DNA of 64,000 nt from Gammaproteobacteria bacterium (GTDB lineage Bacteria > Pseudomonadota > Gammaproteobacteria > Pseudomonadales > Halieaceae), in the NCBI GenBank assembly GCA_024742415.1, contig JANSYN010000002.1:124001-188000 (forward strand), given 5' to 3'. Numbering within the stretch: the first letter of the stretch is position 1; each line of letters begins with the position of its first letter. Positions 9,388 to 19,269 of the stretch are shown here, one piece after another. The translations under genes and the position numbers were made by a program. The notes beneath the pieces are model-generated. The model saw only the letters and a program-made list of their open reading frames with translations, had not been told where the DNA came from and did no database searches.

Positions 9388-9524
9388 CCGCACTTGCCAC
9401 AACACCACGCGCCCCGGTGCCGGCCACGAGCAGACGCGCACTACTGTGCAGACCGCAATCGCTAACCCCGACAAAACTGCACCACGACAGTCACAGGTAG
9501 TGACCCAGAAAAAGGAATTGCCAG

Positions 9525-10727
9525 ATGGCAGCAAGCAGCCCACGGATCTCACTCGCGACAGAGCGAGACAACCTCTCGAACACGGTAGTGCTGCGCGATG
9601 AGCTGCCACCGCTCGCGCCCGGAGAGGTCAGAATGCAGGTGGACAAAGTCGGGCTGTCTGCGAACAATCTGTTTTACCTGCAGATGGGCGAAGCCCCCTT
9701 CCTGAAATTCTTCGCCGTCTACCCGTTACCCGAAGAGCACAAACACCTGGCAATCATGCCCGCCTGGGGAGTCGGCACGGTTATCGAGTCACGCCACGGC
9801 GATTTCGCGGTTGGCGAGCGCTTCCGTGGCTTCCTGCATATCACCAATGTCGTACAGATGAAGGCGACGCGCAGTGCTGATGGTTTCACTGCCTCTGGCG
9901 GCAAGCGCGACAAGATCAACCCTGCTTATAACGATTTCAAACAGGTGGATGAGGCGGGAAGGTCACCGATCAGGGGCAGCGGTATCAAATCGGACCTGGC
10001 CATGACGGCTGCACCCGGTGCGCAGAGCGGCTTCATCCTGTACGAGCTATTGGCCATGAACGATTTCTACGGCGGTAACAGTGTCGTGCTGACCTCGGCC
10101 TCATCGAAGCTGGCGCTGGCAACGGCACTGTCGTTACAGGAGGCAAAAGCCAGTGGTGCCATCGAGCACATTGCAGGCTATACCTCGGCGTCAAATCGTG
10201 AGTTTGTGGCTGCGACCGGGCTGTATGATGAAGTACTGGCTTTTGACGAATCACCCGCCGCAGGCGATGGCCTGCGCCACGTCCTGATCGATGTTGCGGG
10301 GGATGCCGCGGTGTACAAACGCAGTAAAGATCACCTGGTCAAGGCGCTGGCAGTAGGTGGCACCCACGCCGCTGCGGAAGCCTCCACGTTTACAGCCTTT
10401 GGCGCCTCCGGCTTCGTCAAAATGTTGATCGACATGATGGGCCCACAATGGGCAAAGCGCTGGGCCGCCAGACGCCTGTCACCCAGGCTGGAAATGTTCT
10501 TTGCTCCCACCGTGATCGGTGCACTGCTGGAACGCTGGGGCCGCGAGGAGCTGGATCGTCGTTCCGATGCCGCGCTACAGCACTTTGTTGATGCAGCGAT
10601 CGACAATGGCTGGATCGATGTACAGCGAGTTGAGTCTGTCGGGGCGATACAGTCGGCCTACCAGAGCATCGTGGCGGGCAGCCTGCCACCGTCTCGGGCA
10701 GTCATCGTGTCTCTGGCGCACGACTGA
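9525..10727 (+). CDS. DUF2855 family protein, quinone-oxidoreductase-like
   Basis: A 400-residue protein of the DUF2855 family, distant relatives of medium-chain dehydrogenases. The N-terminal part resembles a GroES-like fold (PPLAPGEVRMQVDKVGLSANN), and the middle contains a weak cofactor-domain-like region (NSVVLTSASSKLALATALSL) without a classic GxGxxG. No zinc ligands are evident. It is on the same strand as the alcohol dehydrogenase but 137 bases away. Function unassigned in the family; a reductase role is only inferred from fold. Confidence 0.8.
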   Translation: MAASSPRISLATERDNLSNTVVLRDELPPLAPGEVRMQVDKVGLSANNLFYLQMGEAPFLKFFAVYPLPEEHKHLAIMPAWGVGTVIESRHGDFAVGERFRGFLHITNVVQMKATRSADGFTASGGKRDKINPAYNDFKQVDEAGRSPIRGSGIKSDLAMTAAPGAQSGFILYELLAMNDFYGGNSVVLTSASSKLALATALSLQEAKASGAIEHIAGYTSASNREFVAATGLYDEVLAFDESPAAGDGLRHVLIDVAGDAAVYKRSKDHLVKALAVGGTHAAAEASTFTAFGASGFVKMLIDMMGPQWAKRWAARRLSPRLEMFFAPTVIGALLERWGREELDRRSDAALQHFVDAAIDNGWIDVQRVESVGAIQSAYQSIVAGSLPPSRAVIVSLAHD

Positions 10728-10849
10728 TTCACCGGGTGGGTGGGTGTTGGCGACACCATGCCAGCATCGCCCGCGCACAGCGCCGGTGGATGTGTTTTTG
10801 CCCCGCCTGCGCTGGCCGGCCACCTGCGCGCGCAGGCAGCCAGGCACAC

Positions 10850-11137
10850 CTATTTATGCGCGATGGGCTTGTCGGTAAATAAATAGTCTTTCAGTTCAGC
10901 GTCAAATGTTGGGTCCTTGCGGCGAATCCATTCCAGCATCATCGCAGCGTGCTCTTTTTCTTCATCGCGATTGTGCTTGAGGATTGCGCGCAGTTCGTCA
11001 TCTTTGCAGGCATCCATGCGCTGGTTGTACCAGTCGACCGCTTCCAGCTCTTCCATCAGGGATACAATCGCCCTGTGCATGTCGCGTGTTTCATCGGAAA
11101 GTTCGTTAATCGGCTCATGGTAGCCTTCATTGGACAT
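10850..11137 (-). CDS. EncFtn-type ferritin-like protein without an encapsulin partner
   Basis: A 95-residue, two-helix protein of the encapsulated-ferritin family (EncFtn). EncFtn proteins form annular decamers with ferroxidase sites at subunit interfaces and normally ride inside encapsulin shells. The key residues are present: Glu29/30 and Glu32 in SLMEELEAVDWY, Trp36, and Glu60 and His63 in RDEEKEHAAMML. The protein stops at FTDKPIAHK, so the C-terminal linker and targeting peptide of shell cargo are missing. No encapsulin gene lies within the window. An AAGGAGA site precedes the ATG. It lies downstream of fumC on the same strand. Confidence 0.85.
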   Translation of the reverse strand: MSNEGYHEPINELSDETRDMHRAIVSLMEELEAVDWYNQRMDACKDDELRAILKHNRDEEKEHAAMMLEWIRRKDPTFDAELKDYLFTDKPIAHK

Positions 11138-11283
11138 GGTGTTCTCCTTACCGGGTGGATAGATTCACCTGTGTGCTGCAAAAAAACCGCTGCGCGCACC
11201 ACAGACCGTACAAAAAGTAACATAAGCAGGGACGCCGCAGAACGGCACAGCGCAGGCAGCCCGCCAAAAAAAGCAATCGCAGT

Positions 11284-12666
11284 TTAATGCTCTGCGCCCG
11301 GGCGGCCCTGCGCCAGCTCAATAGGGTCCAGTAAACGCTGGAGTTCTTCCCGGGACAGCGCGGTCTCCTCTACGGCAACGTCCAGTATTGGGCGTTTCTG
11401 CGCGTAAGCACGCTTGGCAATGGCCGCCGCGGCCTCGTAGCCCAGCTGGCTGTTCAGTGCGGTCACCAGTATCGGGTTTCTGGCCAGCGTGCGTTCGATG
11501 TTTTCTGTATTGACGCTAAAGCCTGCCACGGTTTTTGCCGTTGCCAGGCAACCCCAGGTCAGCACCGAAAAACTGGCGCAGAGTTTCTCGGCAATCAGCG
11601 GCAGCATGACGTTGAGCTGGAAGTTGCCCGATTGTGCGGCCATGGCGATGCTGGCGTCGTTACCGGCCACTTCCGCTGCGGCCATCAGCACCGCCTCGGG
11701 CAGCACCGGGTTGACCTTGCCTGGCATGATGGACGAGCCGGGCTGCAGCGCTTCCAGCTCAATCTCGGCCAGCCCTGCCAGGGGGCCGGAGGCCATCCAG
11801 CGTAAATCGTTGTTGATCTTGGTCAGCACTACCGCCAGTGCACGCAGGCAGGCAGAACACTCCAGCGCAACATCCTGGCCTGCCATCCGTGAGAACGCAT
11901 TAGGCGCCACCTCAAACGCCAGCCCCGTGGCGCTGCTCAGGTGCGCCACCAAACGCTCAGCAAAGCCGGGCGGCACATTGACGCCGGTTCCCACGGCGGA
12001 CCCGCCCATCGGCAGCTTGCGCAACCGTTCCTGTGCCTGCGTGAAGCGCTGCTCGCACTCCTGCAGTTGGCAGGCCCAGGCACTGAGTTCCTGCCCGAAC
12101 GTGAGCGGCATGGCATCCATGAGATGCGTTCTACCGGTTTTAGTCGTGTTGTGCAGCGCCTGACTACGCTGCGAAATCGTTGCTATCAGTTCATTGAGCG
12201 CAGGCAGCAGCGCCTGTACCAGCAGCGTCATTGCCGTCACCTGTATGGCGCTGGGAATCACGTCGTTACTGCTTTGGCTGCAGTTGACATGGTCATTGGG
12301 ATGAACCCCGGTGCCAAGCGCGCTGGCAGCGATGTTGGCCAGCACTTCATTCATATTCATATTGCTGCTGGTGCCTGAACCCGTTTGGAAAATCGACAGC
12401 GGGAACTGACCCTCGTGCTGGCCGGCCGCCACCTCGCGTGCGGCATCGCTGATCGCTGCGGCCCGCTCGTCATCCAGCACCTCGCAGTCAAGATTGGCCT
12501 GGGCCGCGGCGGATTTAAGCTGCGCCAGGCACGCGATGAACTCGCGTGGCAGCACACGGTCGGTCAGGCCAAAGTTGTCCAGCGCGCGCTGGGTTTGCGC
12601 GCCAAACAGGGCATCCACGGGCACGCATACCTCACCCATGCTGTCCTGTTCGATTCTATGACTCAT
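11284..12666 (-). CDS. fumC: Fumarate hydratase class II
   Basis: A 460-residue fumarase/aspartase-superfamily enzyme converting fumarate to malate in the TCA cycle without an iron-sulfur cluster. The superfamily signature GSSIMPGKVNP is present, together with FQTGSGTSSNMNMNEVLAN, the NDHVNCSQSSNDVIPSA substrate-binding segment and TGRTHLMDAMPLTFGQE with the catalytic His. These favour fumarase over aspartase or argininosuccinate lyase. The ATG at 12666 has a GGAGG site. It is divergent from acnA, so two TCA enzymes share one 87-bp promoter region; oxidant-resistant FumC beside an exported-KatG genome suits an aerobe. Confidence 0.95.
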   Translation of the reverse strand: MSHRIEQDSMGEVCVPVDALFGAQTQRALDNFGLTDRVLPREFIACLAQLKSAAAQANLDCEVLDDERAAAISDAAREVAAGQHEGQFPLSIFQTGSGTSSNMNMNEVLANIAASALGTGVHPNDHVNCSQSSNDVIPSAIQVTAMTLLVQALLPALNELIATISQRSQALHNTTKTGRTHLMDAMPLTFGQELSAWACQLQECEQRFTQAQERLRKLPMGGSAVGTGVNVPPGFAERLVAHLSSATGLAFEVAPNAFSRMAGQDVALECSACLRALAVVLTKINNDLRWMASGPLAGLAEIELEALQPGSSIMPGKVNPVLPEAVLMAAAEVAGNDASIAMAAQSGNFQLNVMLPLIAEKLCASFSVLTWGCLATAKTVAGFSVNTENIERTLARNPILVTALNSQLGYEAAAAIAKRAYAQKRPILDVAVEETALSREELQRLLDPIELAQGRPGAEH

Positions 12667-12753
12667 TGTGTGCCTCCACTGCTATAGTTACTCTTGCAAG
12701 TCCTGAAAGAATAGCCTGACCTAGCCAGGCGCAACATGCCAAAGGGTAACATC

Positions 12754-15477
12754 ATGAGCACTCGCCACCAGAACGAAGCATCGCTGGAAACACCGGCCGG
12801 CACCTACACCATCTATCCCTTCGATAAACTCGCCGATATTGGTGATACCGCCACGCTGCCGTTTTCACTGAAAATTCTGTTGGAGAACCTGCTGCGCCAT
12901 GGCGGCGAGGACTTTGTTACCGATGACGACGTCGAGGCCCTGGTGAACTGGAACCCCACCGCAGAGCCCGCACAGGAGATTGCGTTTGTCCCTGCACGCG
13001 TACTCCTGCAGGATTTCACCGGCGTCCCCGCCATTGTCGATCTCGCGGCGATGCGCGATGCGATGGTCGAGTTGGGCGGCGAGGCCCGCCAGATCAACCC
13101 GCTGTCACCGGTGGACCTTGTCATCGATCACTCGGTAATGGTCGACTACTTCGGCACGGAAGACTCACTGGAGCGCAATACCGCCACTGAAGTGCAGCGC
13201 AACATGGAGCGTTACCGCTTCCTGCGCTGGGGTCAGCAGGCGTTCAATAACTTCAAAGTGGTACCGCCGGGCACCGGCATCGTACACCAGGTCAACCTGG
13301 AATACCTCGCCAGGGGCGTATTCACCGCGCAGTCGGGCGATCGCCAGTTGGCCTACCCCGATACCCTGGTGGGCACAGACTCCCACACCACCATGATCAA
13401 CGGCCTGGGCGTACTGGGCTGGGGGGTGGGCGGTATCGAGGCCGAGGCCGCCATGCTCGGCCAGCCGGTTACCATGCTGATTCCCCAGGTGGTGGGATTT
13501 CGGCTCGAGGGCGCGATGAGTGAAGGCGCGACCGCCACGGACCTTGTACTCACCGTTACCGAACAATTGCGCAAGCATGGCGTCGTCGGCAAGTTTGTCG
13601 AATTCTTTGGGCCCGGCCTGAAGTCACTGAGCCTTGCCGACCGCGCAACCATCGCCAATATGGCGCCGGAGTACGGCGCCACCTGCGGCATCTTCCCGGT
13701 CGACGAGGCCACCATCCGCTATCTGCGCCTTACCGGGCGCGACGAGTCACAGCTGGCCCTGATCGAGTCCTACATGAAGGCCATGGGCATGTGGCATGAC
13801 GAGCATCAACCGGCAGCCCGCTACAGTGCCGAGCTGCGCCTCAACCTGGCCGACGTGGTGCCATCACTCGCCGGGCCAACCCGGCCGCAAGACCGCATTG
13901 CGCTGACCGAGGCACGGCCGAAGTTTGAGCGCGTGCTGCAGGATTTTCACGATCTGCGCATCGGCAGCAACCAGGAGAGCGACTGGGTTGAAGAAGGCGG
14001 CCCCACTATCGATGACAACGAAGCCGCACGCGGCGTCACCGTGAAGCGCGCCGACGGCGAATTCCGGCTGGAGCACGGCGCGGTCGTTATCGCTGCGATC
14101 ACCAGCTGCACCAACACCTCCAACCCTGCGGTGCTGATCGCGGCAGGGCTGGTAGCGCGTAAAGCCCGGGCGGCCGGGTTGAAAACCCAACCCTGGGTGA
14201 AAACAAGCCTGGCGCCTGGCTCCAAGGTCGTCACTGAGTACCTGGAGAAAACCGGCCTGCTCGACGACCTTGAAGCACTGGGCTTTTACATCGTGGGCTA
14301 TGGTTGCACCACCTGTATTGGCAACTCCGGCCCGCTGCCCGATGACATCACCGCTGCGATTCACAAGGGCGACTTGCTGGTCAGCTCCGTGCTTTCGGGC
14401 AATCGCAACTTCGAGGGCCGCATACACCAGGACGTGCGCGCCAACTATCTGGCATCACCGCCGCTGGTGGTTGCCTACGCACTGGCAGGCAATATGGGCA
14501 TTGACCTTTACACGGACGGACTCGGCCAGGATGCCCAGGGTCGCACCGTGTACCTGGCAGACCTTTGGCCGAGTAGCCAGGAGATCGACGAACTCGTTGC
14601 CGCCAACGTAGATCCTGAAATGTTCCATGCCCGTTACGCCGACGTCTACACCGGTAACCAGACATGGAATGAGTTGGACGTCACCTCCAACGAACGTTTT
14701 GACTGGCCCGAATCCACCTATGTGCGCAAACCCACCTTTTTTGACGGCATGCCAGCGCAGCCGACACCGGTGCAGGACATTGCGTCTGCCCGTTGCCTGG
14801 TCAAGCTCGGTGACAGCGTGACCACCGATCATATCTCCCCGGCAGGCTCCATCGCCATTGACAGCCCGGCAGCGCAATACCTGATCGACAACGGCGTGAC
14901 CCAACAAGACTTCAATTCCTATGGTTCGCGACGCGGCAATCATGAAGTCATGATGCGCGGCACCTTTGCCAACGTGCGCCTGCGCAATGAACTGGCACCG
15001 GGCAAAGAAGGCAGCTGGACGACCTGCTTTATCAATCAGCAGCAGATGTCCATCTACGATGCCGCGCAACTGTATCGCGACCAGGGAGTACCGCTGGTGG
15101 TCTTGGCCGGCAAGGAATACGGCACTGGCTCTTCACGTGACTGGGCGGCTAAAGGCCCGTCATTGCTGGGTGTGCGTGCGGTTATCGCCGAAAGCTATGA
15201 ACGCATCCACCGTTCCAACCTGGTAGGCATGGGCATACTGCCGCTGCAGTACCTGCCTGGCGAAGGCGCTGGCACCCTGGGGCTTGACGGCACCGAAAGC
15301 TTCAGCATCGCAGCTATTGAACCCGGCCAGGGCCAGGTGGAAGTACGCGCTGTTGACGGCAGTGGCAAACAGACCGTGTTCACGACAGCTGTGCGCATCG
15401 ATACCCCGGTGGAATTTTCCTACTATGCCAACGGCGGCATCCTGCACTACGTGCTACGCAGACTGGCGGCAGCGTAA
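12754..15477 (+). CDS. acnA: Aconitate hydratase A
   Basis: A 907-residue monomeric aconitase that isomerises citrate to isocitrate. The [4Fe-4S] ligands are Cys452 (ITSCTNTSNP), Cys518 and Cys521 (GYGCTTCIGNSG), with the same spacing as E. coli AcnA. The swivel domain includes FNSYGSRRGNHEVMMRGTFAN and GKEYGTGSSRDWAAKG. The ATG at 12754 is preferred to one six codons upstream because an AAAGGG site lies just before it. The size and order exclude AcnB and the methylcitrate-specific AcnD is less likely; AcnA/AcnD separation from sequence alone is not absolute. Confidence 0.93.
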   Translation: MSTRHQNEASLETPAGTYTIYPFDKLADIGDTATLPFSLKILLENLLRHGGEDFVTDDDVEALVNWNPTAEPAQEIAFVPARVLLQDFTGVPAIVDLAAMRDAMVELGGEARQINPLSPVDLVIDHSVMVDYFGTEDSLERNTATEVQRNMERYRFLRWGQQAFNNFKVVPPGTGIVHQVNLEYLARGVFTAQSGDRQLAYPDTLVGTDSHTTMINGLGVLGWGVGGIEAEAAMLGQPVTMLIPQVVGFRLEGAMSEGATATDLVLTVTEQLRKHGVVGKFVEFFGPGLKSLSLADRATIANMAPEYGATCGIFPVDEATIRYLRLTGRDESQLALIESYMKAMGMWHDEHQPAARYSAELRLNLADVVPSLAGPTRPQDRIALTEARPKFERVLQDFHDLRIGSNQESDWVEEGGPTIDDNEAARGVTVKRADGEFRLEHGAVVIAAITSCTNTSNPAVLIAAGLVARKARAAGLKTQPWVKTSLAPGSKVVTEYLEKTGLLDDLEALGFYIVGYGCTTCIGNSGPLPDDITAAIHKGDLLVSSVLSGNRNFEGRIHQDVRANYLASPPLVVAYALAGNMGIDLYTDGLGQDAQGRTVYLADLWPSSQEIDELVAANVDPEMFHARYADVYTGNQTWNELDVTSNERFDWPESTYVRKPTFFDGMPAQPTPVQDIASARCLVKLGDSVTTDHISPAGSIAIDSPAAQYLIDNGVTQQDFNSYGSRRGNHEVMMRGTFANVRLRNELAPGKEGSWTTCFINQQQMSIYDAAQLYRDQGVPLVVLAGKEYGTGSSRDWAAKGPSLLGVRAVIAESYERIHRSNLVGMGILPLQYLPGEGAGTLGLDGTESFSIAAIEPGQGQVEVRAVDGSGKQTVFTTAVRIDTPVEFSYYANGGILHYVLRRLAAA

Positions 15478-15763
15478 AGCGGCTGGCGCGCGGCATGGCC
15501 CAGGCCGACCTCCACAGGTAGCCTCAATGGCCCGCGCCCGAGGCTGCCCTGCCGGTGTTTCGCATCAGCAGCCGCTTGCATCCGGGCTGCCCGAGCGTTG
15601 CTGCAATGCCTGTTGCGGTAACAGCACCCGTGGTTTTCACGGTGATATTCGCCGAGAATGAGAACCCACCCAAAGTTTTTGCAAAACAGAGTGTTAGCGT
15701 TGTGCGTTAGGGCTTAACCTACCCGCCAGAACGACTCATTAGAACAAAACTGGGAGCAACTGG

Positions 15764-16828
15764 GTGGCGGAAACGAAAAAGCCAATCCACTTTACCGCTT
15801 TGGATGGCCTCAGGGGCCTGATGGCGCTGGGCGTTGTCATTGCCCACGTCAAGCTCGCGTGGTTTCCGGGCGCGCATATCATGATGGATATCTTTTTCGT
15901 GATATCCGCCTTCCTGATCACATTTACGCTGAGAAAAAGCATCGCCAAGGGCCGTAGTATCCAGCTCATCACGTTCTGGAAGCGCAGGCTGTTGCGACTG
16001 TATCCGGCACTGATCACCGTCGTGGTCGTGTACCTGTGCGTCGCCTTTTTCTTGCACGACAACATGGCGCCCTTGCTCAAGGACGCTCTGACAACCCTGC
16101 TGTACGTCTCAAATTTTACCAAGCTCGAAGGCTACGTTTATCCGCACTTCTTTGGCCATACGTGGTCCCTGTCTATTGAGGAACAGTTCTACCTGCTGTG
16201 GCCGATCATGCTGGTGCTGATGTTGAAGTTCGACATGCTTTGGCGCATTCGCATTCCGATTTTTCTGGCGATGATTGTTGCGAGCATTCTGTGGCGGCTG
16301 CACCTGGTTGACGCTGGCGTGCCCTGGTCGCGCCTTTACTATGGATCAGAAACAAGAATTGATGCGTTTGTCGTCGGTGGATTGCTCGCGTTCTACTGGG
16401 ATGACCTGATCGCCCTGTCAAACAGAAGTCGTGTGTTTCTCAACCTGTTGCGCGCCTCCGCGCTGGCGCTATTAGTTGCGGTCATCGTGTGGGACCCAAA
16501 GATCGTCTACTATTTCAAATGGCAGCAGCCTGTCGTGTTGTTCCTGTCATGCCTGGTGATCGTGCTGCTGACCCGTGATGACACTGCCTACCTGCAGCGC
16601 TTTTTCAGCCATAAAATACCCGCAGCCCTGGGCGTCCGCTGCTATGGCATCTACTTGTGGCACTGGCCGCTGATCTGGCTGTTAATTGTGCATACTGACC
16701 TTGAAGCTCCCGCGATTTTTGCTATTACTATGCCAGTCACCCTGGCGCTGTCCTGGCTCATGTACAAATACATTGAATTACCCATACTCAAGCGTCGGCC
16801 AGTGATAACGCCCGCCGCCAGCCCGTAG
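15764..16828 (+). CDS. Acyltransferase 3 family membrane protein (OafA/YrhL-like)
   Basis: A 354-residue multi-pass membrane protein. Family hallmarks are ALDGLRGLMALGVVIAH with the catalytic-type His, then IFFVISAFLITFTL, RRLLRLYPAL and WSLSIEEQFYLLWP. About ten transmembrane helices follow. These proteins transfer acetyl or other acyl groups onto O-antigen, exopolysaccharide or other surface glycans at the inner membrane. No SGNH domain is fused. The start is GTG at 15764. It is followed 25 bases later by a YfhO-like protein on the same strand, suggesting a joint surface-glycan role. Confidence 0.88.
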   Translation: MAETKKPIHFTALDGLRGLMALGVVIAHVKLAWFPGAHIMMDIFFVISAFLITFTLRKSIAKGRSIQLITFWKRRLLRLYPALITVVVVYLCVAFFLHDNMAPLLKDALTTLLYVSNFTKLEGYVYPHFFGHTWSLSIEEQFYLLWPIMLVLMLKFDMLWRIRIPIFLAMIVASILWRLHLVDAGVPWSRLYYGSETRIDAFVVGGLLAFYWDDLIALSNRSRVFLNLLRASALALLVAVIVWDPKIVYYFKWQQPVVLFLSCLVIVLLTRDDTAYLQRFFSHKIPAALGVRCYGIYLWHWPLIWLLIVHTDLEAPAIFAITMPVTLALSWLMYKYIELPILKRRPVITPAASP

Positions 16829-16853
16829 GAGACGCCATGGGCATTCCTGCGAC

Positions 16854-19097
16854 ATGTTGAACACGCAATACTACCGTTCACTCACTAAACAGGAGCTGCT
16901 GCTGGCCGCCATTCTTTACATGGCGTCCACCTATCTTCTGTGGTGTGTACTGGAGCACTGGTTGCGCCTGGATATGTGGGGCAACTACGACAACCGGCAT
17001 TACCACGCGGACATGATCGGCTATGGCATGCAGCGCTTGCTCGCGGGCGAGTGGCCACACTGGAACCCCCACCAGTCTGCCGGCCTACCCTTCTTCGCCG
17101 CACTGCAGGGCATGTTCCTGTATCCCACTACCTGGTTCGCACTGGTAGTAAACGCTGATACCGCACACGTTTTCGGCAAAATCACCCACCTTGCCGTGAG
17201 CGGGTTTGCCACGTACTTCTACCTGAGAATTCTGCGACTGCACCCGCTGGCTGCTTTTCTGGGTGGCCTGTTTTTCATGACGGGCAACTTTTACCTGGTG
17301 TTTACGGTCTTCGAGGCGGGTGGCTATCCACTGGCAACACTGGGCATCCTGCTTGGCGCAACAGAGAAAATCCTGCAATCGAGTGCACGACCGCGCGACG
17401 CCCTGGCCAACCGCTGGTCGGTGGTCTTTATCATTACCATGACCTTCCAGGTGTTTGCCGGTTACATCCAGAGCGTTGTTTTCATTGGCTACTTCCTGTG
17501 CCTGTACATTCCTTTCAGGATCGCCCAGACAACCCTCAGCGACGGCGACAAACCCCGCGCGCTGTTCACCTTTGGCCGCTTCGGCTGTATGGCCGTGCTC
17601 ACATTGATGCTGTCTGCCATTCAGCTGCTGCCCACGCTGGAGATGTCGACAAACTCCTCGACGCATAATCTCAGCGAAGGCATGGATATCTCCTACGTGA
17701 ACCTGCCGTGGATTCCGTCGCCCAGTGTCAGGGAAACGCTCAACGATCCCATCGTGCCGATGACGCAGTCGCTGCGCGACATGCTGTTCTGGGCGCTGGT
17801 TGCCCTGGGCCTGCTGTTTTGTAGAGGCCAGCGTGCCCTGGTTGCGTTCTATATTTTCGCCAGTGTGCTGTTTCTCACTATGGCGCGGGGCACTGACGCC
17901 TGGCTGTATCAGTACTACTTCAACTATTTTCCAACGGGCAACTGGTTCCGCTGGCCGCAAAAGTTCCTGATGGTGTCCAACTTCACCCTGAGCGTGCTCG
18001 TTGCGCTGGGCCTGCACCATTGCCACCAGCGGCTGCGGCAAAGTGGGCCGCGTTTTGCGCCACACGCTATGTGGTCCTACTGCTTTGGTATTTTCGTAAT
18101 CGCGTTTCTCGCGCGTTACACCACCGTGGGCGTGCAGATCGAGTATCCCAACTGGGAATGGAAGCCCTTTGGCAAGGACTACTCCAACTACACGCCGCAG
18201 AAGGCGTGGGACGGCGCCCGCCATCTCGCGGCCAATCCTGCGGCGTTCAGGATGCACCTGGCCACGCCCTATACCGAAGCTGAAGGCGCCTTCAACTTTC
18301 TACGCGAAAAAAGCGAGTATGAACGAACGATCGCACTGCTGATGATCAGCCTGGATTACATGCCGGACCTACCGGTGAAATGGGCCATGCGTGAGGGGCT
18401 GTACTCTATCGAGGATTACGAACCGCTCAATTCACTGCGTTTTGTGCAGTTTACCGAGAAGATGGGGTTGGTACCCTTCTATCACAAGTATGCCCCCCGG
18501 ATGCGCGATATGTCTTACCTGTTCAGTACGCGCTGGTTGCTGGTCAGCCAGAACTGGCTGAATCGCAGCTACGGTGGTCTGCGACAACCTTTCAGGGCCG
18601 TGTATGCCGACGAACACTTTCGGGTATTCGAGTTGCCCGGCGCTATCCCGCGCAGCTACGTGGCAACCGACATCGTGGCGTTACCCGAGAATGAGGTGCT
18701 GGACTACCTGTCGCGCTCCGATTTCGATCCCTCCAGGGAAGTGGTCGTCAGTCAGGCGGTGGTACCGCGTGGCGCACAGGCAGCTCCCATAACAGCGGCA
18801 AAGATAGTGGAATACCGACCTGAACACGTCGTCATTGACCTGCCAGCGAACGCCGCCACGGGGCTGCTGGTGCTCACGGACAGCTACTACCCGAACTGGC
18901 AAGCGAGCGTCGATGGCGAGCCCGCCGAGATCATCCCGGTGAATCATCTTTTTCGCGGTGTTCAGATAGAGCCGGGTGACAGACAGGTGGTGTTCTCTTA
19001 CCAACCGCTGTCTTTTTACTGGGGAGCGGGTTTCAGTTTGATTGCACTGGCTTTTCTCTTGATCTTCCCACGCGTGGTGCGCCAAACTCGTTCCTGA
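16854..19097 (+). CDS. YfhO-like polytopic membrane protein
   Basis: A 747-residue protein with about a dozen transmembrane helices in the first 430 residues, a large soluble (probably periplasmic) segment around 440-710 and a final helix near 718-738. The N-terminal DMWGNYDNRHYHADMIGYG and the P-H-W-N-P-H motif (EWPHWNPHQSAG) resemble the first loop of GT-C-like/YfhO proteins, and DSYYPNWQASVDGEPAEI near the end is the YfhO C-terminal signature. In Gram-positives YfhO glycosylates teichoic acids; the role in Gram-negatives is not established. It is probably co-transcribed with the acyltransferase. Confidence 0.75.
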   Translation: MLNTQYYRSLTKQELLLAAILYMASTYLLWCVLEHWLRLDMWGNYDNRHYHADMIGYGMQRLLAGEWPHWNPHQSAGLPFFAALQGMFLYPTTWFALVVNADTAHVFGKITHLAVSGFATYFYLRILRLHPLAAFLGGLFFMTGNFYLVFTVFEAGGYPLATLGILLGATEKILQSSARPRDALANRWSVVFIITMTFQVFAGYIQSVVFIGYFLCLYIPFRIAQTTLSDGDKPRALFTFGRFGCMAVLTLMLSAIQLLPTLEMSTNSSTHNLSEGMDISYVNLPWIPSPSVRETLNDPIVPMTQSLRDMLFWALVALGLLFCRGQRALVAFYIFASVLFLTMARGTDAWLYQYYFNYFPTGNWFRWPQKFLMVSNFTLSVLVALGLHHCHQRLRQSGPRFAPHAMWSYCFGIFVIAFLARYTTVGVQIEYPNWEWKPFGKDYSNYTPQKAWDGARHLAANPAAFRMHLATPYTEAEGAFNFLREKSEYERTIALLMISLDYMPDLPVKWAMREGLYSIEDYEPLNSLRFVQFTEKMGLVPFYHKYAPRMRDMSYLFSTRWLLVSQNWLNRSYGGLRQPFRAVYADEHFRVFELPGAIPRSYVATDIVALPENEVLDYLSRSDFDPSREVVVSQAVVPRGAQAAPITAAKIVEYRPEHVVIDLPANAATGLLVLTDSYYPNWQASVDGEPAEIIPVNHLFRGVQIEPGDRQVVFSYQPLSFYWGAGFSLIALAFLLIFPRVVRQTRS

Positions 19098-19269
19098 ACC
19101 TCATGCGCTTGTATCACAGCGCGTACGGGGCACGCGCACAGGTGCCGCACTTTGACAACAATCTTGTACCGGCGAGTAGAACCCGACGTTACTACCCCAG
19201 CAAAGAAAGAATTGTCGAGCCTGGCCATCGAGCACTGACAGCACCCGACGACCAAGTTGCAGCATTGGG

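Noticed and set aside
17085-18257. 390-codon open frame on the - strand inside the YfhO-like gene
   Set aside because: Antisense shadow of a clearly membrane-protein-coding frame in GC-rich DNA; its sequence is His/Arg/Gln-rich and unstructured.
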